Below are positions 1 to 8,663 of a stretch of 64,000 bases of DNA, piece by piece. Location of the stretch: assembly GCA_003021785.1 (NCBI GenBank), contig PXQU01000016.1, positions 62,001 through 126,000 on the forward strand, written 5' to 3'. The notes under the pieces were generated by a model. It was given only the letters and a program-made list of their open reading frames with translations. It was not told the DNA's origin and ran no database searches. Position 1 is the stretch's first letter; each line of letters opens with the position of its first letter. The position numbers were made by a program, and so were the translations under genes. The stretch is from Halobacteriales archaeon QH_7_65_31. GTDB taxonomy: Archaea; Halobacteriota; Halobacteria; Halobacteriales; Haloarculaceae.

Positions 1-230
1 ACCGAACGACGACCGTCCACGAGGAGGAACAGACCGTCTCGAAGTTCACCGCACAGGCCGACATGGGGGGCACGTCGGTCGACGTATACGTCCACCTCTC
101 GAAGTTCGAGGTCGGTGACGACTACGTCGTCGCGGTCGCCATCCACCCACAGCAGATCGACGAGGAGCCCAACGTCGACGAGATGTTCGCCGGTATCGTC
201 CACCCGGCAGAGGAGCCGGCAGACTCATAA
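1..230 (+). CDS. DUF6517-like haloarchaeal protein, C-terminal part (partial)
   Basis: The reading frame is open from the window edge to TAA at 228-230; the 5' end lies outside. The 75 visible residues contain TVSKFTAQADMGGTSVDVYVHL and VVAVAIHPQQIDEE. I recall this pattern from the DUF6517 family of haloarchaeal lipoprotein-like proteins, but the lipobox end is not in view. Function is unknown. It converges on the permease that ends at 240. Confidence 0.6.
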   Translation, partial: RTTTVHEEEQTVSKFTAQADMGGTSVDVYVHLSKFEVGDDYVVAVAIHPQQIDEEPNVDEMFAGIVHPAEEPADS

Positions 231-239
231 TCCGTCTTC

Positions 240-1475
240 CTACACTCCGAGTATTAACGGCCCGGTGAGCACGCCCATCAGGTGGACGCGGCGTGCACCG
301 TATCGCGACGGCACGAGACCCAGAAGCGTCGCCACAGCGAAGACGCCCACTCCGACCACTCCTGTCAGCAGCGCCGTCAGCCCGACCAGTCCGACGAGCG
401 TCGCGACCGACAGCCGAGTGTAGTCGAGCCGCCCGACAACGGTCAGATACCGGTCCCCGAGCACGGGAACCAGTAGCGCCCCGACACAGGCCGCGACCGC
501 GACCGCCGGGAGCCACAGCCCGAGCGAGACGGGCGCATCGAGCGAATCGACGGCGACGAGCACCCCGGTTCGGGGTGAGCCGAGCGCGACCAGTGCGAAC
601 AGCGCGAACACGGTGTTCGAGGTGTTGACCCCCGAGACGGCGATGATGAACCCCCGACCGCCGAGTCGAGTCGGGACGCCGAGCAGGGCGACCGTGGCTG
701 CGACCGCCGAGGAGACGCCCGGCACGTAGCCGACCACTGCTCCGGCGAGCGTGCCGACGCCGGCGACGAGTCCCGTCTCGCGCGGCGTGACCGCGAGCGT
801 CGTGTCCCCCTGCTCCGGAACGCCGTCGCCGCCGAGCGCATCGACGAGCACGGGCGCACCGAACAACCCTGTGAACAGCGGCATCAGGATGTTACCGGCA
901 GCGAGCGGGGCCTGTGGGTCGAGATCGAGCGTCACCGTCCCGAGCGCGGCGGCCGCACAGAAACAGCCGATCCCTGCGACCGCCGCCCGACGGCTCGACT
1001 CCGTCACGACGAGCAGCGCCGCGGTTCCGAGCAGGAGCACGCCGAGATAGCGTTCGATGAGCGGGTACGCTGTGATCATCGCCCGCGTCACCGGAACCGA
1101 CAGCGGGACGGCAAACAGCACCGCCAGCCCGGAGCCGAGTGCCGACAGCCGGAGCGTCTCGTGGCCGCGACCCTGTATCACGAGTCGGTGACCGGGGAGC
1201 GCGCCGAGGGCCATCGCCGGGTCCGGGACGCCGAGCGCGAGCGCCGGCACGATGTCGAGGAAGGTGTGTACCACGCCGGCCGCGAGCATCGCACAGACCA
1301 CGTAGCGGGGTGGCCCGGGCAGCGACGGCGCGACGCCCGCGAGAACGAGCGCCATCGTGTTGGCGTGGAGTCCGGGAATCAGCCCCGAGAGCGTCCCGAG
1401 ACAGACGCCGGCGAGGGTGAACCCGAGGGTTACGGCCGTAGCCGTCGGACTCCACGCGAACGCGTCGGCGAACAC
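240..1475 (-). CDS. TctA-like (tripartite tricarboxylate transporter family) membrane permease
   Basis: A 411-residue, very hydrophobic protein with about ten membrane segments. The N-terminal stretch LGTLSGLIPGLHANTMALVLAG matches the glycine-rich signature of TctA/DUF112 permeases, and a related motif recurs near residue 250 (GYVPGVSSAVAATVALLG), as expected for a two-repeat fold. It starts with GTG at 1475; no upstream ATG is in frame. No TctB- or TctC-like partner is nearby, as is usual for the stand-alone archaeal form, so the substrate cannot be assigned. Confidence 0.75.
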   Translation of the reverse strand: MFADAFAWSPTATAVTLGFTLAGVCLGTLSGLIPGLHANTMALVLAGVAPSLPGPPRYVVCAMLAAGVVHTFLDIVPALALGVPDPAMALGALPGHRLVIQGRGHETLRLSALGSGLAVLFAVPLSVPVTRAMITAYPLIERYLGVLLLGTAALLVVTESSRRAAVAGIGCFCAAAALGTVTLDLDPQAPLAAGNILMPLFTGLFGAPVLVDALGGDGVPEQGDTTLAVTPRETGLVAGVGTLAGAVVGYVPGVSSAVAATVALLGVPTRLGGRGFIIAVSGVNTSNTVFALFALVALGSPRTGVLVAVDSLDAPVSLGLWLPAVAVAACVGALLVPVLGDRYLTVVGRLDYTRLSVATLVGLVGLTALLTGVVGVGVFAVATLLGLVPSRYGARRVHLMGVLTGPLILGV

Positions 1476-1551
1476 GGCGGCTCTGGCCGCGGCTTCCTAC
1501 TTGAGTGTCGCCACTGTGTCTCGTGAAAACAAAGCGAGTGAGATCGGAATC

Positions 1552-1890
1552 CTATCCGAAGAGTTCGCCGAGACCCTCACCGCCGTCTCCGCCGTCCTCG
1601 TCGTCGTCTTCAGCTTCGTCCTCGGCTTCGGCTTCCTCGGTCTCGTCAACCTCTTCGGTCTCGTCCTCGCTCGCGCCGCCGGCGCTTCCGCCGGCACTCC
1701 CGCCAGCGGGGACGGCGGCCGCCTCTGCGACGGCCTCCTCGATATTGACGTCTTCGAGGGCCGCGACGAGTGCCTTCACTCGCGACTCCTCGACGTCTGC
1801 GCCGGCCGATTCGAGCACGGCCGTCAGGTTGTCTTCGTTAAGCTCTTCGTCAGTCTCGTGCAGGATGAGTGCTGCGTAAACGTATTCCAT
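1552..1890 (-). CDS. rpl12: 50S ribosomal protein P1 (L12), stalk
   Basis: A 112-residue acidic stalk protein. The N-terminus [19 protein letters not shown] is the helical dimerisation domain. An Ala/Gly-rich hinge and an acidic tail follow, ending in [10 protein letters not shown], the peptide that contacts translational GTPases. The same ending closes P0 upstream. It is last in the L1-P0-P1 operon, 7 bp after P0. Just downstream, 1521-1539 contains a short inverted CTCG/CGAG with a T-rich run on the minus strand, a possible but weak terminator. Confidence 0.97.
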   Translation of the reverse strand: MEYVYAALILHETDEELNEDNLTAVLESAGADVEESRVKALVAALEDVNIEEAVAEAAAVPAGGSAGGSAGGASEDETEEVDETEEAEAEDEAEDDDEDGGDGGEGLGELFG

Positions 1891-1897
1891 GGATTAA

Positions 1898-2938
1898 TCA
1901 CCCGAACATCGCGCCGAGACCCTCGCCGCCGTCGGAGTCGTCATCGTCGTCCTCATCGGCGTCGTCGGTCTCGGCAGCCGCATCTTGATCACCGCTCTGT
2001 TCCTCGTCGGTCTCCGTCTCGTCCGTCGCCGTGGACTCGTCGGTCTCCGGAACGTCGATATCACGAAGCTCCTCGGGCAGCGCCTCCTCGTCGTCGATGG
2101 CGACGGCCAGCGAACGGAGCTGTGCGTCCGCCTTCGCGACGAGATCGTCTGCGAGCGCCGGCGACTCGATCGCCGCGTGGATACCCAGCGCCTTCGCCTC
2201 GCCGCTCGCCGTGCCCAGTAGGGTGCTGGCGGTCCGCTCGGTCGGGTAGACGGCGTTGACCGAGAGGTTGCGTGCGCCCGCCGCGGCGGACTCGATGTCC
2301 GCGCGGTACTCGTCCACGTCGATCTCCAGCTCTTCCGGCGAGAACACGACGCCGTCGGAGTAGACACCGCGGAGATCGAGCCCGACCTCCTTCGGCTCGA
2401 TACCGAGCTCACCGAGTACGTTCGCGAGCGTCTGGCTGACCTCGCCGCCGGCTTCGAGGACGGTCGAGTCCTCGGTCACCTGAATCGAGCCGTCCATGAT
2501 ACGGGCGGCCGCGCCGGCCTGCTGTAGATCGCCGACGAACGGTCCCGGATCGACCCCGGTGTCACCCTCGGGGATGACGATATTGTTCGGTGCGATCTCG
2601 CCCGCACCGATCGGTGCGGGGGTCTTCGACGCTTCGAGCGTCTGGAACAGCCCGAACGGGTTGTCGTTCGTGGCGATGATGCCGACCTGTCCGTGGACGT
2701 GCTCGGAGAGCACGTCGAGATCGGCTTCCGCCAGCGCACGCTCTAACAGCGTGTTTCGCGAGACACGCAGCTCCGCCGAGCCGTGTAGCTCGCGGCGCAT
2801 ATCCTGTAGCTGGCGGGACGGAATTCCGGCGATGTTGACGACCCCGACGGACTCGTAGCTGTCGAGCATCCCGACGATGTCGTCGACCTCCTCGCGCTTC
2901 CACTCGGGAATCGCCTGTGTCTTTCGTTCGGCGCTCAT
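1898..2938 (-). CDS. rpl10: 50S ribosomal protein P0 (L10)
   Basis: A 346-residue archaeal L10/P0. It anchors P1 dimers on the large subunit at the GTPase centre. The rRNA-binding N-terminal domain ([33 protein letters not shown] and following, roughly 1-110) is followed by a middle domain and P1-binding helices. The tail of about 60 residues is rich in Asp/Glu/Thr and ends in [10 protein letters not shown]. Its stop is 7 bp before rpl12 and its ATG directly follows the rpl1 stop, so the three genes are one transcription unit. Confidence 0.97.
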   Translation of the reverse strand: MSAERKTQAIPEWKREEVDDIVGMLDSYESVGVVNIAGIPSRQLQDMRRELHGSAELRVSRNTLLERALAEADLDVLSEHVHGQVGIIATNDNPFGLFQTLEASKTPAPIGAGEIAPNNIVIPEGDTGVDPGPFVGDLQQAGAAARIMDGSIQVTEDSTVLEAGGEVSQTLANVLGELGIEPKEVGLDLRGVYSDGVVFSPEELEIDVDEYRADIESAAAGARNLSVNAVYPTERTASTLLGTASGEAKALGIHAAIESPALADDLVAKADAQLRSLAVAIDDEEALPEELRDIDVPETDESTATDETETDEEQSGDQDAAAETDDADEDDDDDSDGGEGLGAMFG

Positions 2939-2939
2939 C

Positions 2940-3578
2940 TCAGGCCGGCACCTCCTCGGACGGGCCCATCGTCGTCTTCACGTAGATGCCGTCGATGTTC
3001 TGGGGGCCCTTCTCCAGATCGGCCTCCAGTCGACGGACGATGACGTCGATGTTGTCGGCGATATCGTCGATCTCCATGTCCTCCGCACCGACGCGGGTGT
3101 GGAACGTCCGCCGGTCACCACTCCGCACCTGGACGGTGTTTTTCATCCGGTCGATGGTCTCGACGACATCGTCGTCCGGCTGGAGCGGGGTCGGCATCTT
3201 CCCGCGAGGACCGAGGACGGTCCCGAGATAGCGGCCGATATCTTGCATCATGTTCGCCTCGGCGATGAAGAAGTCCGTCTCATCGGCGAGATCTTTCGCG
3301 GCGTCGTCGTCGCCGCCGAGCTCTTCGAGGCGTTCCCCGTCGAGCACGTCGTCGGCAACGTCTTCCGCGCGGAGGGCCGTTTCGCCCTCTGCGAACACGA
3401 CGATTCGAGTCTCCTGTCCCGTACCCCGCGGGAGGACGATCGACTCGTCCACGCGGTTGTTCGGGTCGTCTAAGTCGAGGTCGCGCAGATTGACGGCGAG
3501 GTCGACTGTTTCGCGGAAGTTCCGCTCAGGGGCCTCGTCGATTGCGCGAGAGACTGCGTCATGTATTGATTCTGCCAT
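2940..3578 (-). CDS. rpl1: 50S ribosomal protein L1
   Basis: A 212-residue L1, the L1-stalk protein that binds 23S rRNA. Recognisable segments are [20 protein letters not shown] near the start and [18 protein letters not shown] near residue 120. It heads the L1-P0-P1 operon. The ATG at 3576-3578 follows a strong ribosome-binding site (GGAGGTGA, minus strand of 3582-3589). That site overlaps the base of a leader hairpin, consistent with the known autogenous control of archaeal L1 operons. Confidence 0.97.
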   Translation of the reverse strand: MAESIHDAVSRAIDEAPERNFRETVDLAVNLRDLDLDDPNNRVDESIVLPRGTGQETRIVVFAEGETALRAEDVADDVLDGERLEELGGDDDAAKDLADETDFFIAEANMMQDIGRYLGTVLGPRGKMPTPLQPDDDVVETIDRMKNTVQVRSGDRRTFHTRVGAEDMEIDDIADNIDVIVRRLEADLEKGPQNIDGIYVKTTMGPSEEVPA

Positions 3579-3587
3579 CTTTCACCT

Positions 3588-3642
3588 CCGTAGTCGTAGC
3601 CGTTCGGCTACTACGGTGTGAAACAGGCGAGGCCTGTCTCAC
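3588..3642 (-). promoter_or_regulatory. Structured leader of the rpl1 operon (two hairpins, probable L1 autoregulatory site)
   Basis: On the minus strand a TATA-like box lies at about 3662-3670, so transcription should begin near 3640. Two hairpins follow. The first (3618-3642) has 11-bp arms GTGAGACAGGC and GCCTGTTTCAC with one G-U pair. The second (3588-3616) pairs CCGTAGT with ACTACGG and then AGCC with GGCT across a 3-nt bulge. The end of the second runs into the ribosome-binding site, 10 nt before the ATG. L1 repressing its own mRNA through an rRNA-like leader structure is known in archaea; that this leader is the target is inference. Confidence 0.7.
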
Positions 3643-3689
3643 CTCGTGAGAGGTCCAAGAGATTCATAAGTCCGTCGAAGCGCCGCAGC

Positions 3690-4898
3690 TCACCGCTCGA
3701 CGCCGTCGATGACACGCGCGAACGCCGTCCCCGCGAGGAGCAGACAGCCCCACGTCCCCGGCTGCGCGAGGAAGTAGACGAGTCGATCGTCGAGCACGGG
3801 GAGATACCGCGGGACGAGGGTCGTGATCGCCAAGAGCCCGTACGCGTGGACGCTCGCGAGCCCGATCCCGAGCGTCGGAACGGCCGGTCGCCCGCCGCGC
3901 GCGAGTTCTCCGTGGATCAGTATCGCCGCCGCCGGCAGCAGCGCGACCAGATAGTAGGTGTACGCGAGCGTCGTCAGCAGGGGGAACGCGGCGAGTCCGA
4001 GCGCGAAGATCTCGCGGTCGCGGTCGCGCGCGAGCACGGCCGCGAGGACCACTGCCGCGACGGCCACCAGCCGAAGCCATAACGACTCCGCCAGCCAGCC
4101 GAGCGGTTTGAAGTACGGTGCGAGCCACACTGCCGGCGAGCGAGCCGTCCCGCCCCGTCCGAACCCCCACGCCAACACCTCGATGTAGGTCCGGTGCACC
4201 TCGACACCGAACACCAGCAGCGAGAGTCCGACCAGCCCGACTCCGGCCGCCACGGCCCCGAGCAGCCGGTCGCGGTTCGCGAGCAGATGCGCGCCGACGG
4301 GCGCGTACGCGAGCTTCACGACGCCGACGACGCCGGTTACCGCACCGCTGGCGAAGCGGGCGGGTCTGGACGCGGCTCCACGCTCCAGCGTGACGAAGGC
4401 GACACAGAGCAGCCCCGTCATGAACGCCGCGGTCTGGCCCATCTTCGCGGCGAGTAGGAGCGGCTGATAGCCGACGAGGAGCCACGCCAAGAGCAGTCGC
4501 TCGGGCCACGATCGCCGACCGGCGAGCCGTTCGACGACGAGTACCATTCCGATCCACAGCACCGCGACGGAGAACGCGATCCACAGCGGATCGCCGACGC
4601 CACGGCCCAGCGCCGCGAACGGGGCGAACAGCACGAGCACGATCGGCGGGTAGAGATAGCTCCCGTGGTAGCCGCCGTCCTCGTTTCGCGTGTAGATCTC
4701 TCCGCCGGTCTGCCACGCCTCGACGGCCTGATCGTAGGCTCCGAAGTCCCAGAAGGAGAACGGCGGAGCGATCTCCGCGCCACGGAGCCACCAGTCGAGA
4801 CACGGGTAGACGAGGTGGTACGCGGCGAGCAGCACGGCGAGCGCGACGAACAGCGGGTGCTCGTCGTACCACGTGCGGAGGCGGTCCTGAAGGGCCAT
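3690..4898 (-). CDS. GT87 / DUF2029-like polyprenol-phosphate-dependent glycosyltransferase
   Basis: A 402-residue polytopic membrane protein with about ten segments. Near residue 45 the acidic loop PFSFWDFGAYDQAVEAWQTGGEIY, and later GGYHGSYLYPPIVLVLFAP, resemble the extracytoplasmic catalytic loop of GT-C enzymes of the mannosyltransferase GT87/DUF2029 type. I chose ATG at 4898. It lies alone between the two ribosomal operons. It probably acts on a lipid-linked sugar for surface glycosylation; donor and acceptor are unknown. Confidence 0.65.
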   Translation of the reverse strand: MALQDRLRTWYDEHPLFVALAVLLAAYHLVYPCLDWWLRGAEIAPPFSFWDFGAYDQAVEAWQTGGEIYTRNEDGGYHGSYLYPPIVLVLFAPFAALGRGVGDPLWIAFSVAVLWIGMVLVVERLAGRRSWPERLLLAWLLVGYQPLLLAAKMGQTAAFMTGLLCVAFVTLERGAASRPARFASGAVTGVVGVVKLAYAPVGAHLLANRDRLLGAVAAGVGLVGLSLLVFGVEVHRTYIEVLAWGFGRGGTARSPAVWLAPYFKPLGWLAESLWLRLVAVAAVVLAAVLARDRDREIFALGLAAFPLLTTLAYTYYLVALLPAAAILIHGELARGGRPAVPTLGIGLASVHAYGLLAITTLVPRYLPVLDDRLVYFLAQPGTWGCLLLAGTAFARVIDGVER

Positions 4899-4942
4899 CG
4901 TCCGGTGGTGACGGCTTCAGAATAAGTATCTTCCGTCGGGGC

Positions 4943-5419
4943 TCAGGCGGCGAAGGTGTCGTCGTACTCGCCGGCGTCGACTCGCTCGTCGTAGGTCCGG
5001 GCGTCCTCGCCGTCGATGGTGACGCCGAGCGAGACGCAGGTTCCGGCGACCTCCTTCGAGGCGCTCTTCGCGTCGTACGCGAGCAGGTCGGGGAGCTTCT
5101 GCTCGGCGACGGTCTTCAGCTGCTCGACGGACATGTCGGCGACGAACTCCTCCTGTGGCTCACCGGAGCCGGTCTCGAAGCCGAGCTCGTCTTTGATGAG
5201 CGCGGCCGTCGGCGGGACACCGACCTCGATGTCGAAGGAGCCGTCGTCGTCGTAGGAGACGGTGACGGGGACTTCCGTGCCGTCGAAGGCGGCGGTCTGA
5301 TCGTTGATGTCCTGCACGACGGCCTGCACGTCGACGGGGGTCGGACCGAGTTCGGGACCGAGCGGCGGGCCGGGATTGGCCTGGCCACCGGGAACGAGTA
5401 CTTCGATGTTTCCAGCCAT
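4943..5419 (-). CDS. rpl11: 50S ribosomal protein L11
   Basis: A 158-residue L11 of the GTPase-associated centre. It has the classic N-terminus MAGNIEVLVPGGQANPGPPLGPELGPTPVDVQ and the C-terminal rRNA-binding domain with KSASKEVAGTCVSLGVTIDG. It is separated from the L1 operon by the GT87-like gene, as is common in haloarchaea where L11 is transcribed separately. A TATA-like box (TTCTTAAACG, minus strand of about 5439-5448) lies about 25 nt before the ATG, so the message is leaderless or nearly so. Confidence 0.97.
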   Translation of the reverse strand: MAGNIEVLVPGGQANPGPPLGPELGPTPVDVQAVVQDINDQTAAFDGTEVPVTVSYDDDGSFDIEVGVPPTAALIKDELGFETGSGEPQEEFVADMSVEQLKTVAEQKLPDLLAYDAKSASKEVAGTCVSLGVTIDGEDARTYDERVDAGEYDDTFAA

Positions 5420-5465
5420 ACCGAACAGAACCGGGTCCGTGCGTTTAAGAATTGTTTTTCACCCG

Positions 5466-5666
5466 CTACGCGATATCGATCCCGTTGCGGGTGAGAAACG
5501 CGTTCACGTGCTTGATCTCGACCGGACTCCCGATGATCCGCGCGACACCGTCGGCGTCGACGACGGTGACGGTGAAGTTCGATTCCACGGTCTCGCGCAC
5601 CGGGTCGAACTGCTCCCACGGGAGTCGGATCTGCGTACTGTCCCGGAGAGTTTCGGGGTCGGTCAT
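5466..5666 (-). CDS. Small conserved haloarchaeal protein, unknown function
   Basis: A 66-residue soluble acidic protein starting MTDPETLRDSTQIRLPWEQFD and ending NAFLTRNGIDIA. I chose ATG at 5664-5666; another in-frame ATG lies two codons upstream at 5670. A TATA-like CTTAATACG at about 5690-5698 fits a leaderless start. I do not recognise the fold. It contains VTVVDADGVARIIGSPVEIKHV, suggesting a small beta-rich domain. It sits between rpl11 and a small membrane protein. Confidence 0.65.
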   Translation of the reverse strand: MTDPETLRDSTQIRLPWEQFDPVRETVESNFTVTVVDADGVARIIGSPVEIKHVNAFLTRNGIDIA

Positions 5667-5713
5667 TATCATTCAGTAGCGTTGTCTCGCGTATTAAGCC
5701 ACCGGAATATTCG

Positions 5714-5878
5714 CTACAGGTTCACGGTGACGAGGAGGACCGCGAGCGTGCCGACCGCGAGCAGTCCGACATCACGCAGCCCCGTCTCGAACGCGAACGT
5801 CGCGAGCAGCGTGTGCGCGACCGCGACGAACAGCAGTGTCCCCACGACGAGATTCCCGACCAGTCGACGCTGATCCAT
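5714..5878 (-). CDS. Small two-helix membrane protein
   Basis: 54 residues from ATG at 5876-5878: MDQRRLVGNLVVGTLLFVAVAHTLL, then a second hydrophobic stretch ending AVLLVTVNL. Longer in-frame starts upstream would run into the drg promoter region and are less likely. It is divergent from drg. No family recognised; the assignment rests on the two clear membrane segments and the Met-Asp-Gln-Arg-Arg start. Confidence 0.55.
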   Translation of the reverse strand: MDQRRLVGNLVVGTLLFVAVAHTLLATFAFETGLRDVGLLAVGTLAVLLVTVNL

Positions 5879-5964
5879 GCGCAGTGCACGCGCGTGAGTG
5901 CCTAAACCGTTCGCCACGGCCACAACGAACAGGCTTTTGCCCGACACCAGCCGACTACGGATAG

Positions 5965-7077
5965 ATGGGGCTCGAAGAGGAGATCGCGGAGATCGAAGAC
6001 GAGATCGCGGAGACGCCCTACAACAAATCGACCGAGGCGCATATCGGTCGGCTGAAGGCCAAGCTCGCGGAGAAGAAGGAGAAGCTCGAACAGCAGTCCG
6101 GCTCCGGTGGCGGCGGTGGCTACGCCGTCGAGAAGACCGGCGACGCGACCGTCGCGCTCGTCGGCTTCCCGTCGGTCGGCAAGTCGACGCTCCTGAACGC
6201 GCTCACCAACGCCGAGAGCGAGGTCGGCTCCTACGAGTTCACGACCCTCGACGTGAACCCCGGCATGCTGCAGTATCGCGGCGCGAACATCCAGCTGATG
6301 GACGTGCCCGGACTCATCGAGGGCGCGGCCCACGGGCGCGGCGGCGGTCAGGAGGTGCTTTCGGTCGTCCGAACGGCCGATCTCGTCTTGTTCGTCCTCT
6401 CGGTGTTCGAGATCGAGCAGTACGACCGGCTCGCGGAGGAGCTGTACAACAACAAGATTCGCCTCGACACGGAGCCGCCGAGTATCTCGGTGACACAGCG
6501 GCACACCGGCGGGCTGAAGGTGACAACGGCGAACGGCGTGGATCTGGACGAGTCGACGATCAAGGAGGTGTGTCGCGAGTACGGCTACGTGAACGCCGAT
6601 ATCACGATCCAGCAGGATCTCGACATCGACGAGCTGGTGGACGCGCTGATGGACAATCGCGTCTATCTCCCCTCGTCGGTCGTCGTCAACAAGGCCGATC
6701 TCATCGATCCAGACTATCTCGACACCGTCAACGGACAGCTCCGCGAGCGCGGGATCGATCCCGAGGAGGCCATCTTCACCTCCGCCGAGGAGCGGAAGGG
6801 GCTTGACGCACTGAAAGAGCGGATCTTCGACTCGCTCGGGCTGGTCCGCATCTACATGGACAAGCCGGGCCGCGGCGTCGATTACGACGAGCCGCTCGTG
6901 ATCACCGAGTCGGCGAACACCGTCGGTGACGTGCTCGACACGATGGGCGGGGAGTTCGACGAGCGGTTCCGATTCGGTCGCGTCTCCGGCGAGAGCGCGA
7001 AACACGACGAACAGCAGGTCGGACGGACCCACGAGCTGGCCGACGAGGACGTGCTCCGGATCATCGCCCGTAAGTGA
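5965..7077 (+). CDS. drg: DRG-family GTPase (developmentally regulated GTP-binding protein)
   Basis: A 370-residue OBG/DRG GTPase. It has an N-terminal coiled coil (1-45), a Gly-rich linker, G1 GFPSVGKST at 67-75, G3 DVPGLIEGA, G4 NKAD and G5 TSAEE. A C-terminal TGS domain begins near RIYMDKPGRGVDYDEPLV. In DRG proteins the S5D2L-type insert and TGS domain mediate ribosome and partner contacts. An archaeal Dfrp-like partner is not seen nearby. The stop overlaps the start of the next gene. Confidence 0.95.
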   Translation: MGLEEEIAEIEDEIAETPYNKSTEAHIGRLKAKLAEKKEKLEQQSGSGGGGGYAVEKTGDATVALVGFPSVGKSTLLNALTNAESEVGSYEFTTLDVNPGMLQYRGANIQLMDVPGLIEGAAHGRGGGQEVLSVVRTADLVLFVLSVFEIEQYDRLAEELYNNKIRLDTEPPSISVTQRHTGGLKVTTANGVDLDESTIKEVCREYGYVNADITIQQDLDIDELVDALMDNRVYLPSSVVVNKADLIDPDYLDTVNGQLRERGIDPEEAIFTSAEERKGLDALKERIFDSLGLVRIYMDKPGRGVDYDEPLVITESANTVGDVLDTMGGEFDERFRFGRVSGESAKHDEQQVGRTHELADEDVLRIIARK

Positions 7078-7535
7078 TGGCTCCTGCCACGCCACGCCGG
7101 CGACTCCTCGTACTGCTCGCGCTCGGGGTCGTCCCGTGGACGGTGCTCGTCATCGACCGCGGGGTGGTCAACGGGCTGTTCCCGCTGTTCGTCCTCGATT
7201 ACAACCCCGGACTGGCGGAGTCGGTACGCGCGATCCCGACGTGGCGGTTCTTCCTGTCGGGCGGTGGACTCCCCCGCAACCCCGAGCTGTGGCCGGCGAG
7301 CATCCTCCTGTATCTGCTCGCGCTCGCGAGTGCGGGGGTGCGCGCGATGTTCGATCGCGGCGATCCGCGGTTCACCGGCGGCTGTCTCCTGCTCGCCGGA
7401 CTCGCGGGCATCGGCGTCACGTTCAGCTTCGCCCATCGGCCCCGGTACACGACGCTTCCGGTCGGGTCGCTTCTCGCGTGCGCGCTCGCGTGGTGGTACT
7501 ACTGGCCCGCCTTTCGGACCACGCAGGAGTCGTAG
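7077..7535 (+). CDS. TIGR04206-like haloarchaeal membrane protein
   Basis: A 152-residue protein with four hydrophobic segments (LLVLLALGVVPWTVLVI near the N-terminus and three more). The overall look matches the haloarchaeal TIGR04206 family as I remember it; function unknown. The ATG at 7077 overlaps the drg TGA (TGATG), implying translational coupling. A GTG one codon earlier is an alternative start. Confidence 0.6.
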   Translation: MAPATPRRRLLVLLALGVVPWTVLVIDRGVVNGLFPLFVLDYNPGLAESVRAIPTWRFFLSGGGLPRNPELWPASILLYLLALASAGVRAMFDRGDPRFTGGCLLLAGLAGIGVTFSFAHRPRYTTLPVGSLLACALAWWYYWPAFRTTQES

Positions 7536-7644
7536 GGAACCGGCTCGCAGTAGGTGGTGAGTGCTGTTCAGATACGGTCAGAAACTCTGTGCACTACCTC
7601 ACCCTCGGCGAACGTCTTGACGGTGAGCGAGTAGATGGGGTAGT

Positions 7645-8073
7645 TCAGTTGAATGGGTTGTCCGCCGTTTCCAGTCGAGTGAGATGCGTGACAGCGTCGA
7701 AATCGTCGTCAAACGAATACAGGTACTCAACGTCGTCCCGGTCCATGTACGCCACGATGGTCGAATCGACAAAAGAGAGTTCACTGTGCCGACGGGAGAG
7801 GGCCTGTGCAGCGTTGAAATCCGCTTTCGGGGCGTGCACAATCTCGAAGTGAGCGCCTTCGATGAGACGGTCCAACAGCTGATTCGCTGCAGCTGCACCG
7901 AGCTTCTCACCGGAGAGGTTCAGCGTCTCCGCGACTACGTAGTTCGTGACGACGGCCTCCGGGAGGTCGCCGTGGTCGATCCCTCGGACGATCTCTCGGG
8001 CACGGTCGTGGTACTCGTCACGGGAGCTGGCACTGGCGAAGAGCACATTGGTGTCTAAGAGAGCGACTGCCAT
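7645..8073 (-). CDS. vapC: VapC-like PIN-domain toxin
   Basis: A 142-residue PIN nuclease. Acidic catalytic residues are visible in LLDTNVLFASA (Asp at about 7), in VVAETLNLS (Glu), in SFVDSTIVAYMDRDD (Asp) and in YSFDDDFD near the C-terminus. PIN toxins of this type cleave RNA, often tRNA. The ATG at 8073 overlaps the antitoxin stop (TGATG), the usual layout of a type II toxin-antitoxin operon. All expected acidic residues are present, so it is probably active. Confidence 0.88.
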   Translation of the reverse strand: MAVALLDTNVLFASASSRDEYHDRAREIVRGIDHGDLPEAVVTNYVVAETLNLSGEKLGAAAANQLLDRLIEGAHFEIVHAPKADFNAAQALSRRHSELSFVDSTIVAYMDRDDVEYLYSFDDDFDAVTHLTRLETADNPFN

Positions 8074-8318
8074 CACTCCGCTCCGAACTCGCTCTCGACT
8101 TCGAGCGCGTTCGTCTCACCGACGTCTACGGGTTCAAAATCATCGAAAACGCCCTCACGTTGATGAACGATCCCGACAGAGAGGCTTCCGTCTTCGTCGG
8201 TCGTCCAGCGGAGTTTGTCGCCGGGCTCGATGTCGAGACGCCGGCGAAGGGCTGCCGGGATCGTGACCATCCCCCGGTCACTGACTTTTGTTTCTTCGGG
8301 TCCGTGCTCGACTGCCAT
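8073..8318 (-). CDS. vapB: AbrB/SpoVT-type antitoxin paired with the PIN toxin
   Basis: An 81-residue protein with a swapped-hairpin AbrB fold at residues 10-50 (VSDRGMVTIPAALRRRLDIEPGDKLRW) and an acidic C-terminal tail that probably wraps the toxin. It is first in the two-gene operon. Upstream, 8323-8345 has GTATA/TATAC half-sites on the minus strand that could be an operator; this is weak. Confidence 0.88.
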   Translation of the reverse strand: MAVEHGPEETKVSDRGMVTIPAALRRRLDIEPGDKLRWTTDEDGSLSVGIVHQREGVFDDFEPVDVGETNALEVESEFGAE

Positions 8319-8663
8319 ACCTTCGTATACCAGCCTCAGTACTATACATGTTTCTCCACATGTGTCCGGTCACAGCATCTCGGCAGCCCGGAGATAGCGT
8401 TCGCGGAGACGCCGAGCTGGCTCGCCCATTCACTTCATCAGGTATGCCAGCTATAGTGCCGAGCGCAACCAGCCAGTTTCAGTCCGTCTCTGAACACTGC
8501 CGGTTGATGAGCCAGAATACCCCGAGCGATTCGCAGTGGTTGGTGAACGCCACTCCGAACGATTCGCAGTGATTGGCGAACGACACTCCGAGCGATTCGC
8601 AGTGATTGGCGAATCGCACTTCTTCACACGTAGCTTTTCAGTACCACCCTCCGAACTGGGGGT
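8319..8663. other. Intergenic stretch between vapBC and the VOC gene
   Basis: About 345 bp without a convincing gene. A minus-strand ORF covering 8451-8888 exists only because the 33-bp repeats at 8522-8620 are a multiple of three. It runs antisense through the start of the VOC gene and shows no recognisable domain. The left part holds the vapB promoter; the right part leads into the VOC gene. Confidence 0.6.
8522..8620. repeat. Three tandem copies of a 33-bp hairpin element
   Basis: Units are 8522-8554, 8555-8587 and 8588-8620, each exactly 33 bp. Unit 3 has a perfect 9-bp inverted repeat: GCGATTCGC at 8592-8600 and GCGAATCGC at 8609-8617, around loop AGTGATTG. Units 1 and 2 keep the sequence but have partly decayed stems. 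The same architecture recurs at 11242-11267 inside an HTH gene. It ends 43 bp before the VOC gene start. Confidence 0.9.

Noticed and set aside
1357-2259. A 300-codon plus-strand frame across rpl12 and rpl10
   Set aside because: It is the antisense shadow of conserved ribosomal genes; high G+C keeps such frames open.
8522-8620. Possible CRISPR-like array
   Set aside because: The 33-bp units are directly adjacent with no spacers, and no cas gene is in the window.
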